This document shows, piece by piece, positions 25,401 to 34,590 of a DNA stretch of 64,000 nucleotides. Position numbers and translations under genes: made by a program. A model generated the notes under the pieces. It made no database searches. It had not been told where the DNA came from and worked only from the letters and a program-made list of their open reading frames with translations. Each line of letters begins with the position of its first letter. The first letter of the stretch is position 1. The DNA lies in contig NZ_JACSDI010000017.1 of assembly GCF_022410515.1 (NCBI RefSeq), positions 20,355-84,354 of the forward strand, given 5' to 3'. This DNA comes from Shewanella cutis (GTDB lineage: Bacteria; Pseudomonadota; Gammaproteobacteria; Enterobacterales; Shewanellaceae).

Positions 25401-26192
25401 GTGAACGCTACAACGTCTGCTCATCATCCACTGCATATCGAAACCATTGGCCAAGGGCCAGATCTGGTGATGATCCACGGTTGGGGAGTTAATAGCGCCG
25501 TATTTACGCCGCTGCATGAGCAACTGTCTGAGTATAGAGTGCACTATGTCGATCTGCCGGGCTTTGGCTTAAGCCTGCCGATAAAGGGCGATTTATCCTC
25601 GTGGGTCGATGCGTTAATCAATCGCTTACCCGCCAATGCGATTTGGGCTGGCTGGTCGCTGGGTGGGTTAGTCGCTACCCAAGCTGCCATAAGCTATCCC
25701 TCCCATGTCCGAGGATTAGTTACTATCGCCTCTTCCCCCTGTTTTATGGCAAGGGAAGCTGAAGCGTGGCCCGGTATTCCGCCGCAGGTGCTCAGTATGT
25801 TTGGCGAGCAACTTGGGCAAAACTTACCTAAAACCATTGAGCGTTTCTTAGCGATTCAAGCTATGGGAAGTGAAACCGCCAAAGAAGATATCAAGCAGCT
25901 GCGGGATTTAGTCTTGGCGCGCCCGCTACCCGATGCTGCGGCATTAACTCAAGGCCTTGATATGCTGAATCAAATTGATCTCAGAGCGCAGCTATCGAGC
26001 ATCAGTCAACCTTGGCTACGGATCTGGGGCAGGCTTGATGGACTCGTGCCCAAACGCGTGCAACCTCAAATGCCAACGGCAAGCCACATCACCGATGTGA
26101 TGCTCGCCAAAGCCTCCCACGCGCCATTTGTGTCCCATAGGCAAGAATTCTTACAGGCACTCCTACCTTGGCTGGCACAATTCAAGGACTAA
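25401..26192 (+). CDS. bioH: Pimeloyl-ACP methyl ester carboxylesterase BioH
   Basis: BioH removes the methyl group from pimeloyl-ACP methyl ester in biotin synthesis. The 263-residue alpha/beta hydrolase starts at GTG 25401 with GAGG upstream. It shows the HGWGVNSAVF oxyanion region, the nucleophile serine in GWSLGGLVA, the aspartate in WGRLDGLVP and the histidine in ASHAPFVSH. It diverges from the comF-like gene as in many relatives. Confidence 0.95.
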   Translation: MNATTSAHHPLHIETIGQGPDLVMIHGWGVNSAVFTPLHEQLSEYRVHYVDLPGFGLSLPIKGDLSSWVDALINRLPANAIWAGWSLGGLVATQAAISYPSHVRGLVTIASSPCFMAREAEAWPGIPPQVLSMFGEQLGQNLPKTIERFLAIQAMGSETAKEDIKQLRDLVLARPLPDAAALTQGLDMLNQIDLRAQLSSISQPWLRIWGRLDGLVPKRVQPQMPTASHITDVMLAKASHAPFVSHRQEFLQALLPWLAQFKD

Positions 26193-26253
26193 TGCTTTAT
26201 CTTCGTGCAATAAATGGCTAGTATTTAACCATTGAGGCGACGAGGAATTCTCC

Positions 26254-26802
26254 ATGCTGCTTGTCAGTAACTACCCCCAAGTTCCGCTAGCGACCACCAA
26301 TGTCGCGACGGACTCGGCTCGGGTCGACAATCAGCTAAAACCAGTGGTAATCCCACCTCAGGCTGCGACTAAAGGCCATGAAGAACGCGCCTTTAACCCG
26401 CAAAATGAACGTACCGCCGACCAAGCTCAGCAACAGGCTCGATTACTTGAGTACAGTCAGCAGCAAGTTCAACAAAAACAGCAGCAACAGCAATCCTCTC
26501 AGCAACAGAGCCAGCAACAGCAGGAAAAGCAAGCTCCTATTGTTGCCGCCGATCGCGCGCTTCCCAAGACATTAAAAGTGCCTGTACGCGGCCCAGCCGC
26601 GCTGCAACGTAAGGATATTCGCCTCAAAGTCGGCCAACATAATCCTAGACCAGCCAATACCAATGCAAAAACCACCACGGCTCGCCAACCTATTCAAGGC
26701 GAGTCTCCTCATTTTTATCAACAAGTTGGCCAGCGTATTGGCCAATATTATACGCAGCAGACGCAGCCAGAGGCTGAGCCTGCCATGTCGGCGTGGATTT
26801 AA
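26254..26802 (+). CDS. Glutamine-rich protein of unknown function
   Basis: The 182-residue product has no signal peptide or membrane segment. Residues 55-95 are almost entirely glutamine with some serine and lysine, coded by mixed CAA and CAG codons. The flanks are proline- and basic-rich (VPVRGPAALQRKDIRLKVGQHN), and the C terminus FYQQVGQRIGQYYTQQTQ may form a short helix. GAGGAA stands 8 bases before the ATG, and the gene ends at a bidirectional terminator, which supports a real gene. I do not recognise a family. Confidence 0.75.
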   Translation: MLLVSNYPQVPLATTNVATDSARVDNQLKPVVIPPQAATKGHEERAFNPQNERTADQAQQQARLLEYSQQQVQQKQQQQQSSQQQSQQQQEKQAPIVAADRALPKTLKVPVRGPAALQRKDIRLKVGQHNPRPANTNAKTTTARQPIQGESPHFYQQVGQRIGQYYTQQTQPEAEPAMSAWI

Positions 26803-26816
26803 TGGATTTTAGAAAT

Positions 26817-26846
26817 AAAAATGCCGCTAATCAGCGGCATTTTTTA
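26817..26846. terminator. Bidirectional terminator
   Basis: ATGCCGCT / AGCGGCAT (26821-26828 and 26833-26840) with a 4-base loop is flanked by A and T runs and lies between two converging genes. Confidence 0.92.
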
Positions 26847-26851
26847 TTCGA

Positions 26852-28816
26852 TTACTTACCCGAGCGATACAGCTCTTGCTGGTAGGCTAGACTCCCCCAC
26901 AAAGCCCAACTTAAAGCCTTTTTCTCCAGCGCCTGCGCTGCTGGCTCATAAGGAGTTAAGTGCTCGGTTTTTTCATCGTACTGGAAGCCCTGCGCTGCTT
27001 TTTCTGGCTGCAGAATCACCACATCTTTACCTTCCATCAGCGCAAAGTTTTTATCATATTGCATCATTGCGCGCCCCTGCCAATCCTCGCGAACTTGGGT
27101 TAAGTCACGGCCTAGCATAGGGTAAGAGTCAGATATGCCAATTAAGGATAACAAGGTCGGTGGCAAGTCAATTTGACTCACGATCCGGTGGTCGCGTTTT
27201 GGCGCAACATTATCCCCGAGGATTAACCCCGGAATACGAAAACGCGAGACAGGCACCAAATCGGCACCACCGACTCGACTGTCGTGGTCGGCAACCACGA
27301 TAAAAATCGTGTCCTTCCAGTAGTCAGCATTTTTGGCCAGTTTAAAGAACTCGCCAATCGCATAATCGGCATATTTTGCCGCGTTATTACGGGTTTGTTT
27401 GGGCTGCTCATAGAGTTCAATACGGCCATCGGGAAATTCAAATGGATCGTGGTTAGTCGAGCTAAACACTAAACTAAAGAAAGGCTTACCTTCGCTATGA
27501 AGACGCTCAAACTCGCTATTGGCCTTACGCATTAAATCTTCGTCTGAAACACCCCACGAACCAACAAAGGCAGGAGATTTATAATCCTTCTGGTCGATAA
27601 TGTCGCTAAACCCATTTCCGAGGAAGAAGCTACGCATATTGTCGAAATGACTCTCACCACCATAGATAAATTGGGTGGTGTAACCGTGGTGCTTCAACAA
27701 TTCAGCGATACTGAAAAAGCCTGTCTGGCTCTTACCTAACTTCACTACGGCACGGGCTGGCGTTGGGGTAAAGCCAGTCGTAACCGCCTCAATTCCTCGC
27801 ACAGAACGCGTACCAGTGGCGTAGAGATTATCGAAATACCAACCTTCCTGTGAGAGTGCATCGATATTTGGTGTTAGCGGCAAGCCACCTAAGCTCCCCA
27901 CAAAACGGGCTCCGAGGCTTTCCTGCAGCAGGATAACTAAATTTTTAGGCTTTCCGGTGAAACTTGCTTGGTTAAAACTCAGCGAGGGAATGTCATTTGA
28001 GGTAAACGCGTTCTCAGAGCGACCGCTCTCCTGCCTGATGGTCGCAATAATCTCAGCTTTATCCAAGGAGCCATACACCTCAGAAGCATCTTCTTCACTG
28101 CCCATTTGTTTGATCGCAAACACCAAAGAATAAGCGGAGTTAATCACTAACGAGTTAACTAATGGATCATCGGCAAATGCCACCATCGCCGGATTTAATG
28201 GTCTATGACCTAAGGTTGAACGCGCGCCCAACAGGGTCACAAAGATAACCAGTACGGCTAACACCGGGCGCCAATACCAACGGGGGAAGCGCAGATTTTT
28301 ACACAACTTACCGCTCAGTACCCAGCCGCCCCATAGCGTTGCGATGCTCAGTACCACTGAAAAAATCAGCTCTAGCTTGCGTCCCGCCCACAGCATCGAC
28401 AACACTTCTTTAGGGTAAATCAAATACTCTACATACAAGCGGTTGGGGCGAATGCCATATTCCTCAATAAAAGCGGGCGTCGACACTTCGAGAAATAAGA
28501 TGGTCCATAGACCTAAGGTTAACCAAAGGCGCAAAATCCATTGCCATGCCCGGCCAATAAGATGATCACCCGAAAATAATGCCGTACCTAAGGCGGCGAC
28601 ACCCCATAACCAACAGAGGGTGGCAATATCGACACGCATGCCCTGCAATAACAAATGCGACCAACCGTCAACGGCGGCCACACGTTCGCCCTGCCACAGG
28701 CCTAAACCGATACGGCTTACCGTTGCAATAGCCAGTACTAATAAACTGAAAATGAGAATGGCGCGGAAGGGGCCATGGGCGCCCTGACGACCACGGAAAG
28801 ATAAACCTGACTGCAT
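26852..28816 (-). CDS. LTA synthase family sulfatase-fold membrane enzyme
   Basis: The 654-residue protein has five N-terminal membrane helices (to about residue 190) and a large periplasmic alkaline phosphatase/sulfatase-fold domain. The metal site includes LLQESLGARF (Glu), the nucleophile region YATGTRSVRGIEAV with threonine, and VVADHDSRVGG with Asp-His. This matches the phosphoglycerol/phosphoethanolamine transferase group that includes LtaS. In a Gram-negative cell it would more likely modify periplasmic glycans or lipids than make lipoteichoic acid. Substrate cannot be told. Confidence 0.9.
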   Translation of the reverse strand: MQSGLSFRGRQGAHGPFRAILIFSLLVLAIATVSRIGLGLWQGERVAAVDGWSHLLLQGMRVDIATLCWLWGVAALGTALFSGDHLIGRAWQWILRLWLTLGLWTILFLEVSTPAFIEEYGIRPNRLYVEYLIYPKEVLSMLWAGRKLELIFSVVLSIATLWGGWVLSGKLCKNLRFPRWYWRPVLAVLVIFVTLLGARSTLGHRPLNPAMVAFADDPLVNSLVINSAYSLVFAIKQMGSEEDASEVYGSLDKAEIIATIRQESGRSENAFTSNDIPSLSFNQASFTGKPKNLVILLQESLGARFVGSLGGLPLTPNIDALSQEGWYFDNLYATGTRSVRGIEAVTTGFTPTPARAVVKLGKSQTGFFSIAELLKHHGYTTQFIYGGESHFDNMRSFFLGNGFSDIIDQKDYKSPAFVGSWGVSDEDLMRKANSEFERLHSEGKPFFSLVFSSTNHDPFEFPDGRIELYEQPKQTRNNAAKYADYAIGEFFKLAKNADYWKDTIFIVVADHDSRVGGADLVPVSRFRIPGLILGDNVAPKRDHRIVSQIDLPPTLLSLIGISDSYPMLGRDLTQVREDWQGRAMMQYDKNFALMEGKDVVILQPEKAAQGFQYDEKTEHLTPYEPAAQALEKKALSWALWGSLAYQQELYRSGK

Positions 28817-28977
28817 GAACTACCCCAAAACATTAAACACACTCAGCTTTGGAGTGCAAATTTAAAAAAATAACCACAAGTGGCTGTATGACAACCCATT
28901 TGGCTTAAGGTTGCATTAAATTGCCGACTTTATATTACCTGCAATAGCAAATATGCAACAATTTTGTAATTAAGGGG

Positions 28978-29017
28978 TAAAAAGTGTCGACTCGGGCACA
29001 GACTAACGCCCGAGTCG
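28978..29017 (-). terminator. Terminator downstream of tex
   Basis: A 10-base-pair stem CGACTCGGGC / GCCCGAGTCG (28988-28997 and 29008-29017) with a 10-base loop is followed on the minus strand by ACACTTTTTAC. It ends tex transcription 12 bases after the stop. Confidence 0.88.
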
Positions 29018-29029
29018 TATTGAGTTAGC

Positions 29030-31384
29030 TTACTTTTTAAGCTTCGCGAAGGCATCGGCAAAGGCATTGCCCATCGCCGCATTGACTGGGGCGGACTTAG
29101 GTGCTGGACGCCCAGACTGATGTTGTGCTGATTTGTGCTGTTGATTAGGCTTGTTAGCCTGATGCTTACCCTGCGCAGGCGTGCGAGTTTGCGTCTTGCT
29201 CTGATTAATCGCCTCATCCAGCCGCATACTCAGACCAATTCGGCGACGCTCCACATCCACTTCCATCACCTTCACTTTGACCACATCACCCGCTTTAACC
29301 ACGGTATGGGGATCGGTAATAAACTTGTCGGTCAGCGACGAGATATGCACTAGACCATCTTGATGCACGCCGATATCCACAAAGGCACCAAAGTTAGTCA
29401 CGTTGGTGACTACTCCTTCGAGGATCATCTCAGGTTTCAGATCCTTAAGCTCTTCAACTCCATCCTTAAACTTAGCAGTCTTAAACTCGCCACGGGGGTC
29501 GCGGCCAGGTTTATCCAGCTCGCTAAGGATGTCGGTCACTGTCGGCAACCCAAACTCAGGGGTCGTAAACTCCTGCGGCTTGATGCTACGCAGTAACTCC
29601 GAATTGCCGATAAGGCTCGCCACATCGACTTGTTTGGTCTTGGCAATGGTTTCAACCAGCGAATAGGCTTCGGGGTGAACCGCTGACATATCTAATGGAT
29701 TATCGCCATGGCGAATACGTAAAAAGCCCGCGGCTTGCTCAAAGGCTTTAGGGCCTAAACGCGGCACTTTTAATAGCTCTTTACGGTTTTTAAATGCGCC
29801 ATTGGCATCGCGGTAATCCACCACGTTTTTGGCCAAGGTTTTATTTAAACCCGCAACCTGCGATAGCAAAGGCACAGACGCCATGTTTAAGTCCACGCCC
29901 ACGCCGTTTACACAATCTTCGACCACGGCTTCAAGCGAGCTAGACAGCTGGCTTTGACTCACATCGTGCTGATATTGGCCAACGCCAATAGACTTAGGCT
30001 CAATCTTCACCAGTTCCGCTAATGGGTCCTGTAAACGACGGGCAATTGAGACCGCGCCGCGAATCGAAACATCTAGCTCTGGGAATTCCAGCGCCGCCAG
30101 TTCTGATGCAGAATACACAGAAGCGCCCGCTTCGCTCACCATCACTTTGGTCAGCTGTGGTTGGCTATCCTTAAGGCTGGCAATCAACTCCGCCGCTAAT
30201 TTATCGGTTTCGCGGGAGGCGGTACCGTTACCAATCGCGATTAACTCTACCTTATGCATTTGCACTAAGTTGGCGAGGGTACGAATCGACTTGTCCCATA
30301 AATTCTGTGGTGCATGGGGGAAAATCGTGGTGTGCGCCACCAATTTACCGGTGTTATCCACTATGGCCACTTTAACGCCAGTGCGTAGTCCTGGGTCTAG
30401 CCCCATGGTTGCCTTAGCGCCCGCTGGCGCGGCCATCAACAAATCACCTAAGTTACGGGCAAACACGTTAATGGCTTCCGCTTCTGCGCGCTCGCGCATC
30501 TGCGAGATAAACTCAGTTTCCATTTGCAGGGCAATTTTAATTCGCCATGTGGCAGTAACGACCGTTTTGAGCCACTGATCCACACTGCTATCGCCCAGCT
30601 TTAAGCCTAAATGGTCACTAATAATGACTTCGCAGTAACTGCCTTGACCGGCCTCTACACCGGGATCGGCATTCATCGATAACGACAGAAAGCCCTCATT
30701 ACGGCCACGCAGCATAGCTAAAGCGCGGTGAGATGGCACTTTGGCCAGAGGTTCATTGTGCTCAAAATAATCGCGAAACTTCGCGCCTTCCTTCTCTTTG
30801 CCGGCGACAACACGGCTCTCTAACACACTGTTTTGGCTTAAGTGTTCACGGACTTTACGCAGTAATTCCGCATCTTCGGCGTAACGTTCCATCAGAATGT
30901 AACGGGCACCTTCCAGCACAGCTTTGGTATCGCTAAAACCCGCTTCCAGATTCAAATAACTGGCCGCTAACGCCTCAATATCCGCCTTGCGATCCGCAAG
31001 TAAAGCCTCAACCAGCGGCTCTAATCCCGCTTCAATGGCAATTTGGCCCTTGGTGCGGCGCTTAGGTTTAAAGGGAAGATACAGATCCTCAAGACGCGTC
31101 TTACTATCGGCGCCGTCAATTTCCCGTTGCAGCTCAGGTGTTAATTTACCCTGCGCTTGAATACTGGATAAAATCACCTGCCGACGGTCGTTTAACTCAC
31201 GCAAATAACCTAAACGGCTGTGCAGCGTACGTAACTGGGTGTCGTCTAAACCACCGGTGGCCTCTTTACGGTAACGGGCGACGAAGGGAACAGTGGCACC
31301 ATTGTCGAGCAAATCTATGGTGGCAGTGACTTGATGCTCACGAACATTGAGTTCCTGAGCAATAATTTGGGCAATAGTCTGCAT
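29030..31384 (-). CDS. tex: Transcription accessory protein Tex
   Basis: Tex is an RNA-binding protein related to eukaryotic Spt6. I start at 31384 (MQTIAQIIAQEL), which aligns with family N termini; the reading from 31432 adds 16 residues. The 784-residue protein has the N-terminal Tex domain (to about 190), a YqgF/RNase H-like domain (about 320-450, GLDPGLRTGVKVAIVD), helix-hairpin-helix motifs (about 480-560) and an S1 RNA-binding domain (about 635-705, VTNFGAFVDIGVHQDGLVHIS). A basic, glutamine-rich tail follows. greB lies upstream on the same strand. Confidence 0.96.
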   Translation of the reverse strand: MQTIAQIIAQELNVREHQVTATIDLLDNGATVPFVARYRKEATGGLDDTQLRTLHSRLGYLRELNDRRQVILSSIQAQGKLTPELQREIDGADSKTRLEDLYLPFKPKRRTKGQIAIEAGLEPLVEALLADRKADIEALAASYLNLEAGFSDTKAVLEGARYILMERYAEDAELLRKVREHLSQNSVLESRVVAGKEKEGAKFRDYFEHNEPLAKVPSHRALAMLRGRNEGFLSLSMNADPGVEAGQGSYCEVIISDHLGLKLGDSSVDQWLKTVVTATWRIKIALQMETEFISQMRERAEAEAINVFARNLGDLLMAAPAGAKATMGLDPGLRTGVKVAIVDNTGKLVAHTTIFPHAPQNLWDKSIRTLANLVQMHKVELIAIGNGTASRETDKLAAELIASLKDSQPQLTKVMVSEAGASVYSASELAALEFPELDVSIRGAVSIARRLQDPLAELVKIEPKSIGVGQYQHDVSQSQLSSSLEAVVEDCVNGVGVDLNMASVPLLSQVAGLNKTLAKNVVDYRDANGAFKNRKELLKVPRLGPKAFEQAAGFLRIRHGDNPLDMSAVHPEAYSLVETIAKTKQVDVASLIGNSELLRSIKPQEFTTPEFGLPTVTDILSELDKPGRDPRGEFKTAKFKDGVEELKDLKPEMILEGVVTNVTNFGAFVDIGVHQDGLVHISSLTDKFITDPHTVVKAGDVVKVKVMEVDVERRRIGLSMRLDEAINQSKTQTRTPAQGKHQANKPNQQHKSAQHQSGRPAPKSAPVNAAMGNAFADAFAKLKK

Positions 31385-31513
31385 AAATAAAGTATCGAGC
31401 CTAACGGTTTGATTAATCCTAATTACGCCCAAGATACCACAGGCGCAGTCGTTGTTTCATATGATGCGAGCGATTTGCGGCTGAAAATCGCCGAGAGTTT
31501 GATCTCGCTAGGT

Positions 31514-32017
31514 TTATTCGTGCTCGCCCTCTAGCGGCGTGTCAAACGGCGTATAACGGATTTCATTGATATACCATGCTTTTGGGCCAGAGGGCGTTTG
31601 CACTAGCACTTCATCATCAACTTGCTTGCCGATAAGTGCCCGCGCCATAGGAGAATCAATGGTGATATAACCCAGTTTAGTATCGAGCTCATCTTTACCG
31701 ACAATCCGATAACGCACGCACTCACCCGCGTCGTTTTCAAGCTCAAACCAAGCGCCAAAGTAAATTTTGCCTTCCTGCTGCGGAGAATAGTCGACAATTT
31801 TAAGCTCTTCGAGGCGCTTAACCAAATAGCGAACACGGCTATCTATCTGACGCAAAAGCCTTTTATTGTAAGTGTAATCCGCGTTTTCACTGCGATCCCC
31901 CTGCGCGGCGGCCTCTTGCACTTTGAGGGTAATCTGCGGGCGATATTCCTTCCACAGGTATTTTAATTCTTTATCTAAGGTCATCCAGCCTTGGCGGGTG
32001 ATCAAATGCGCTTTCAT
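31514..32017 (-). CDS. greB: Transcription elongation factor GreB
   Basis: GreB rescues backtracked RNA polymerase by stimulating transcript cleavage. The 167-residue protein has an N-terminal coiled-coil (about 1-80) with the tip acidic residues in GDRSENADYTYNKRLLRQID, and a C-terminal FKBP-like domain with ITIDSPMARALIGKQVDDEV. The length and the GDRSENADY motif separate it from GreA only weakly, but YNKRLLRQIDSRVRYL is the GreB form. It is followed by tex, the usual neighbour. Confidence 0.95.
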   Translation of the reverse strand: MKAHLITRQGWMTLDKELKYLWKEYRPQITLKVQEAAAQGDRSENADYTYNKRLLRQIDSRVRYLVKRLEELKIVDYSPQQEGKIYFGAWFELENDAGECVRYRIVGKDELDTKLGYITIDSPMARALIGKQVDDEVLVQTPSGPKAWYINEIRYTPFDTPLEGEHE

Positions 32018-32391
32018 GCTAAGACTCTGTAGTTAACTCAAACGAGCATAATTTTACATAGGCGTACACTGATAATACTCAGAGTCGCCACCAAAGTTAA
32101 GGACTAGCAAAAATCACCTCTGCCAGAAATGCCAATTTAGTTACAATTTCATATGTATAGTGAATATATTCAACGATTCCCATGCAATTTCATTTGCTTA
32201 GTATTAACATGAGTTGGCAATTTGTGGCATTAGACTGCCGTTGGCTTACATCATGAGCTAGTCGCTCTGATTTAATCCAGCTATATTAAGCGCATTCTTG
32301 GCAGATTCGTTTTCAATTTCAGCCAGTTAATCTTTGTTGTATAACGGCATAAAAAATAAAAGCAATAATCCGAGCAATTTAAGGACATCCC
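32018..32391. promoter_or_regulatory. Divergent promoter region greB / ompR
   Basis: This 374-base AT-rich stretch separates the divergent greB and ompR genes and must hold both promoters. AAGGA before the ompR ATG is the ribosome binding site. I see no hairpin, repeat or recognisable operator. Confidence 0.4.
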
Positions 32392-33117
32392 ATGGGACAA
32401 GAAACCTCGAAAATCCTCGTCGTCGATGATGATATGCGCCTACGAGCACTCCTCGAGCGTTACCTGATGGAGCAAGGCTATCAGGTACGCAGTGCGGCCA
32501 ATGCTGAGCAGATGGACCGTTTACTGGAGCGAGAAAACTTTCATTTGATTGTGCTCGATCTGATGTTGCCCGGGGAAGATGGCTTATCCATCTGCCGTCG
32601 CCTGCGCCAACAGGGTAGCACCATTCCCATTGTGATGCTGACGGCTAAGGGCGATGAAGTTGACCGCATTATCGGCTTAGAGTTAGGCGCCGATGATTAT
32701 CTGCCAAAACCGTTTAACCCACGGGAATTATTGGCGCGGATTAAAGCGGTGATGCGCCGCCAAACTCAGGATGTGCCCGGCGCGCCCGCGCAGCAGGAAG
32801 CCGAAATTAGCTTTGGCGAGTTTTCCCTCGATTTGGCTACCCGTGAAATGTATCACGGTGATGAGGCCATCGCGCTGACCAGTGGCGAATTTGCGGTATT
32901 AAAAGTGTTAGTCACCCATCCACGTGAGCCTTTATCGCGGGATAAACTGATGAACCTCGCCCGTGGCCGCGATTATTCGGCGTTAGAACGCTCGATTGAT
33001 GTGCAGGTATCGCGCCTGCGGCGCTTAATTGAAAAAGATCCCGCCAATCCACGCTACATTCAAACCGTGTGGGGATTAGGCTATGTGTTTGTGCCCGACG
33101 GTGCCGCCCGTCGATGA
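32392..33117 (+). CDS. ompR: Osmoregulation response regulator OmpR
   Basis: The 241-residue protein matches E. coli OmpR along its length: receiver domain with VVDDDMRLR, phospho-acceptor Asp56 in IVLDLMLPGEDG, the KPFNPRELLARI region, then a winged-helix domain ending RYIQTVWGLGYVFVPDG. With EnvZ it controls porins and envelope genes. It starts after AAGGACATCCC, and envZ follows 40 bases downstream. Confidence 0.97.
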   Translation: MGQETSKILVVDDDMRLRALLERYLMEQGYQVRSAANAEQMDRLLERENFHLIVLDLMLPGEDGLSICRRLRQQGSTIPIVMLTAKGDEVDRIIGLELGADDYLPKPFNPRELLARIKAVMRRQTQDVPGAPAQQEAEISFGEFSLDLATREMYHGDEAIALTSGEFAVLKVLVTHPREPLSRDKLMNLARGRDYSALERSIDVQVSRLRRLIEKDPANPRYIQTVWGLGYVFVPDGAARR

Positions 33118-33157
33118 TGCGCTTTTGGCCTGTTGCTGACGCTTTTTTGGCACGATT

Positions 33158-34474
33158 ATGAAACTTAAGTGGTGGCAGCGACTCCTTCCCCGCAGCGCCT
33201 TTAGCCAAACCGTGATGCTGATTGGTTGTCTACTGCTGATCAATCAGCTGGTGTCCTACGTCACTGTCGCTGTCTATGTGTTGAAGCCCAGCTATCAACA
33301 AATAAACCAGTTAATCGCCCGTCAAATCAATCTGTTATTTGTCGATGGTATTGATATCGGCCGCGAACACTTAACCATAGTCGATGCGCTCAATGCCAAA
33401 GTCCGTGACGATGGCATGAAAGTATATAACCAACAGCAAGCCCGCGAAGCCGGTATCGAGCAAGCCACCTACTACGGTTTTTGGTCATCACAGATGACCG
33501 AATATCTGGGTGGCGATGCCGAAGTCCGCGTCACCCACGGCAGCGTATTACAAATTTGGATCCGCCCGCCACAGGCCCCATCAGTGTGGATTAAAGTGCC
33601 GCTGATTGGGCAAAATGTTTCCGACTTGTCGCCACTGACCTTGTACTTAATGGTGATCGGTGCACTCAGTGTTGCCGGTGGATGGTGGTTTGCTCGCCAG
33701 CAAAACAGACCATTAAGGCGCTTACAAAAAGCCGCGATCTCGGTATCCCGTGGCGAGTTTCCCGATCCTTTGCCCCTGACTGGCTCCAGCGAACTGGTGG
33801 AAGTAACCAACGCCTTTAACCAGATGGCCCATAGCATGAAGCAGCTAGAGCAAGATCGTGCACTGTTGATGGCGGGTATTTCCCACGATTTACGCACGCC
33901 GCTGACCCGTATCCGCCTTGCCTCTGAGATGATGGTTGAAGAAGATCAATATCTTAAAGACGGTATCGTCAACGATATCGAAGATATGGATGCCATTATC
34001 AGCCAATTTATTGCCTATATTCGCCAAGATCAGGAGGCCAGCCGCGAGCCTGGTCAAATTAATAAACTCATTCAAGATATTGCTCAAGCCGAAGCCAACC
34101 GTGACGGTGAAATTGAAGTCGTGCTGAGCGACTGCCCCGAAGCACTGTTTCAAGGGCTGGCGATTAAGCGGGTATTGAGCAACTTAGTTGAAAATGCCTT
34201 CCGTTATGGCTCCGGCTGGGTGCGAATAAGCTCGCAATTTGATGGTAAACGCATAGGCTTTAGCGTTGAAGATAATGGCCCAGGGATAGATGAATCACAA
34301 ATTCCAACACTATTTCAACCTTTTACCCAAGGTGATATTGCTCGAGGCAGTGTCGGCTCTGGGCTTGGGCTTGCCATCATCAAACGAATTATCGACCGTC
34401 ACCAAGGCCAAATCACCCTCTCGAATCGTGCCGCAGGCGGCTTAAAAGCCCAAGTTTGGCTACCGCTAGAATAA
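33158..34474 (+). CDS. envZ: Osmosensor histidine kinase EnvZ
   Basis: The 438-residue kinase has two membrane helices (about 15-38 and 158-178) around a periplasmic domain, a HAMP domain, the H box GISHDLRTPLTRIRLA with the phosphorylated histidine at residue 243 (the number known from E. coli), N box NLVENAFRYGSG and G boxes DNGPGIDESQIP and GSGLGLAIIKRI. The position directly after ompR confirms the assignment. Confidence 0.97.
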   Translation: MKLKWWQRLLPRSAFSQTVMLIGCLLLINQLVSYVTVAVYVLKPSYQQINQLIARQINLLFVDGIDIGREHLTIVDALNAKVRDDGMKVYNQQQAREAGIEQATYYGFWSSQMTEYLGGDAEVRVTHGSVLQIWIRPPQAPSVWIKVPLIGQNVSDLSPLTLYLMVIGALSVAGGWWFARQQNRPLRRLQKAAISVSRGEFPDPLPLTGSSELVEVTNAFNQMAHSMKQLEQDRALLMAGISHDLRTPLTRIRLASEMMVEEDQYLKDGIVNDIEDMDAIISQFIAYIRQDQEASREPGQINKLIQDIAQAEANRDGEIEVVLSDCPEALFQGLAIKRVLSNLVENAFRYGSGWVRISSQFDGKRIGFSVEDNGPGIDESQIPTLFQPFTQGDIARGSVGSGLGLAIIKRIIDRHQGQITLSNRAAGGLKAQVWLPLE

Positions 34475-34590
34475 TCCCAAAATCATAATGACAACGCTGA
34501 CATTTGATTAGATCTGTCATATTTGTGTCACGCAAAATTCATAAACTCTAGGCAGTTAACTTACCTTAAGTTTCCAATGAAGATTGCATC

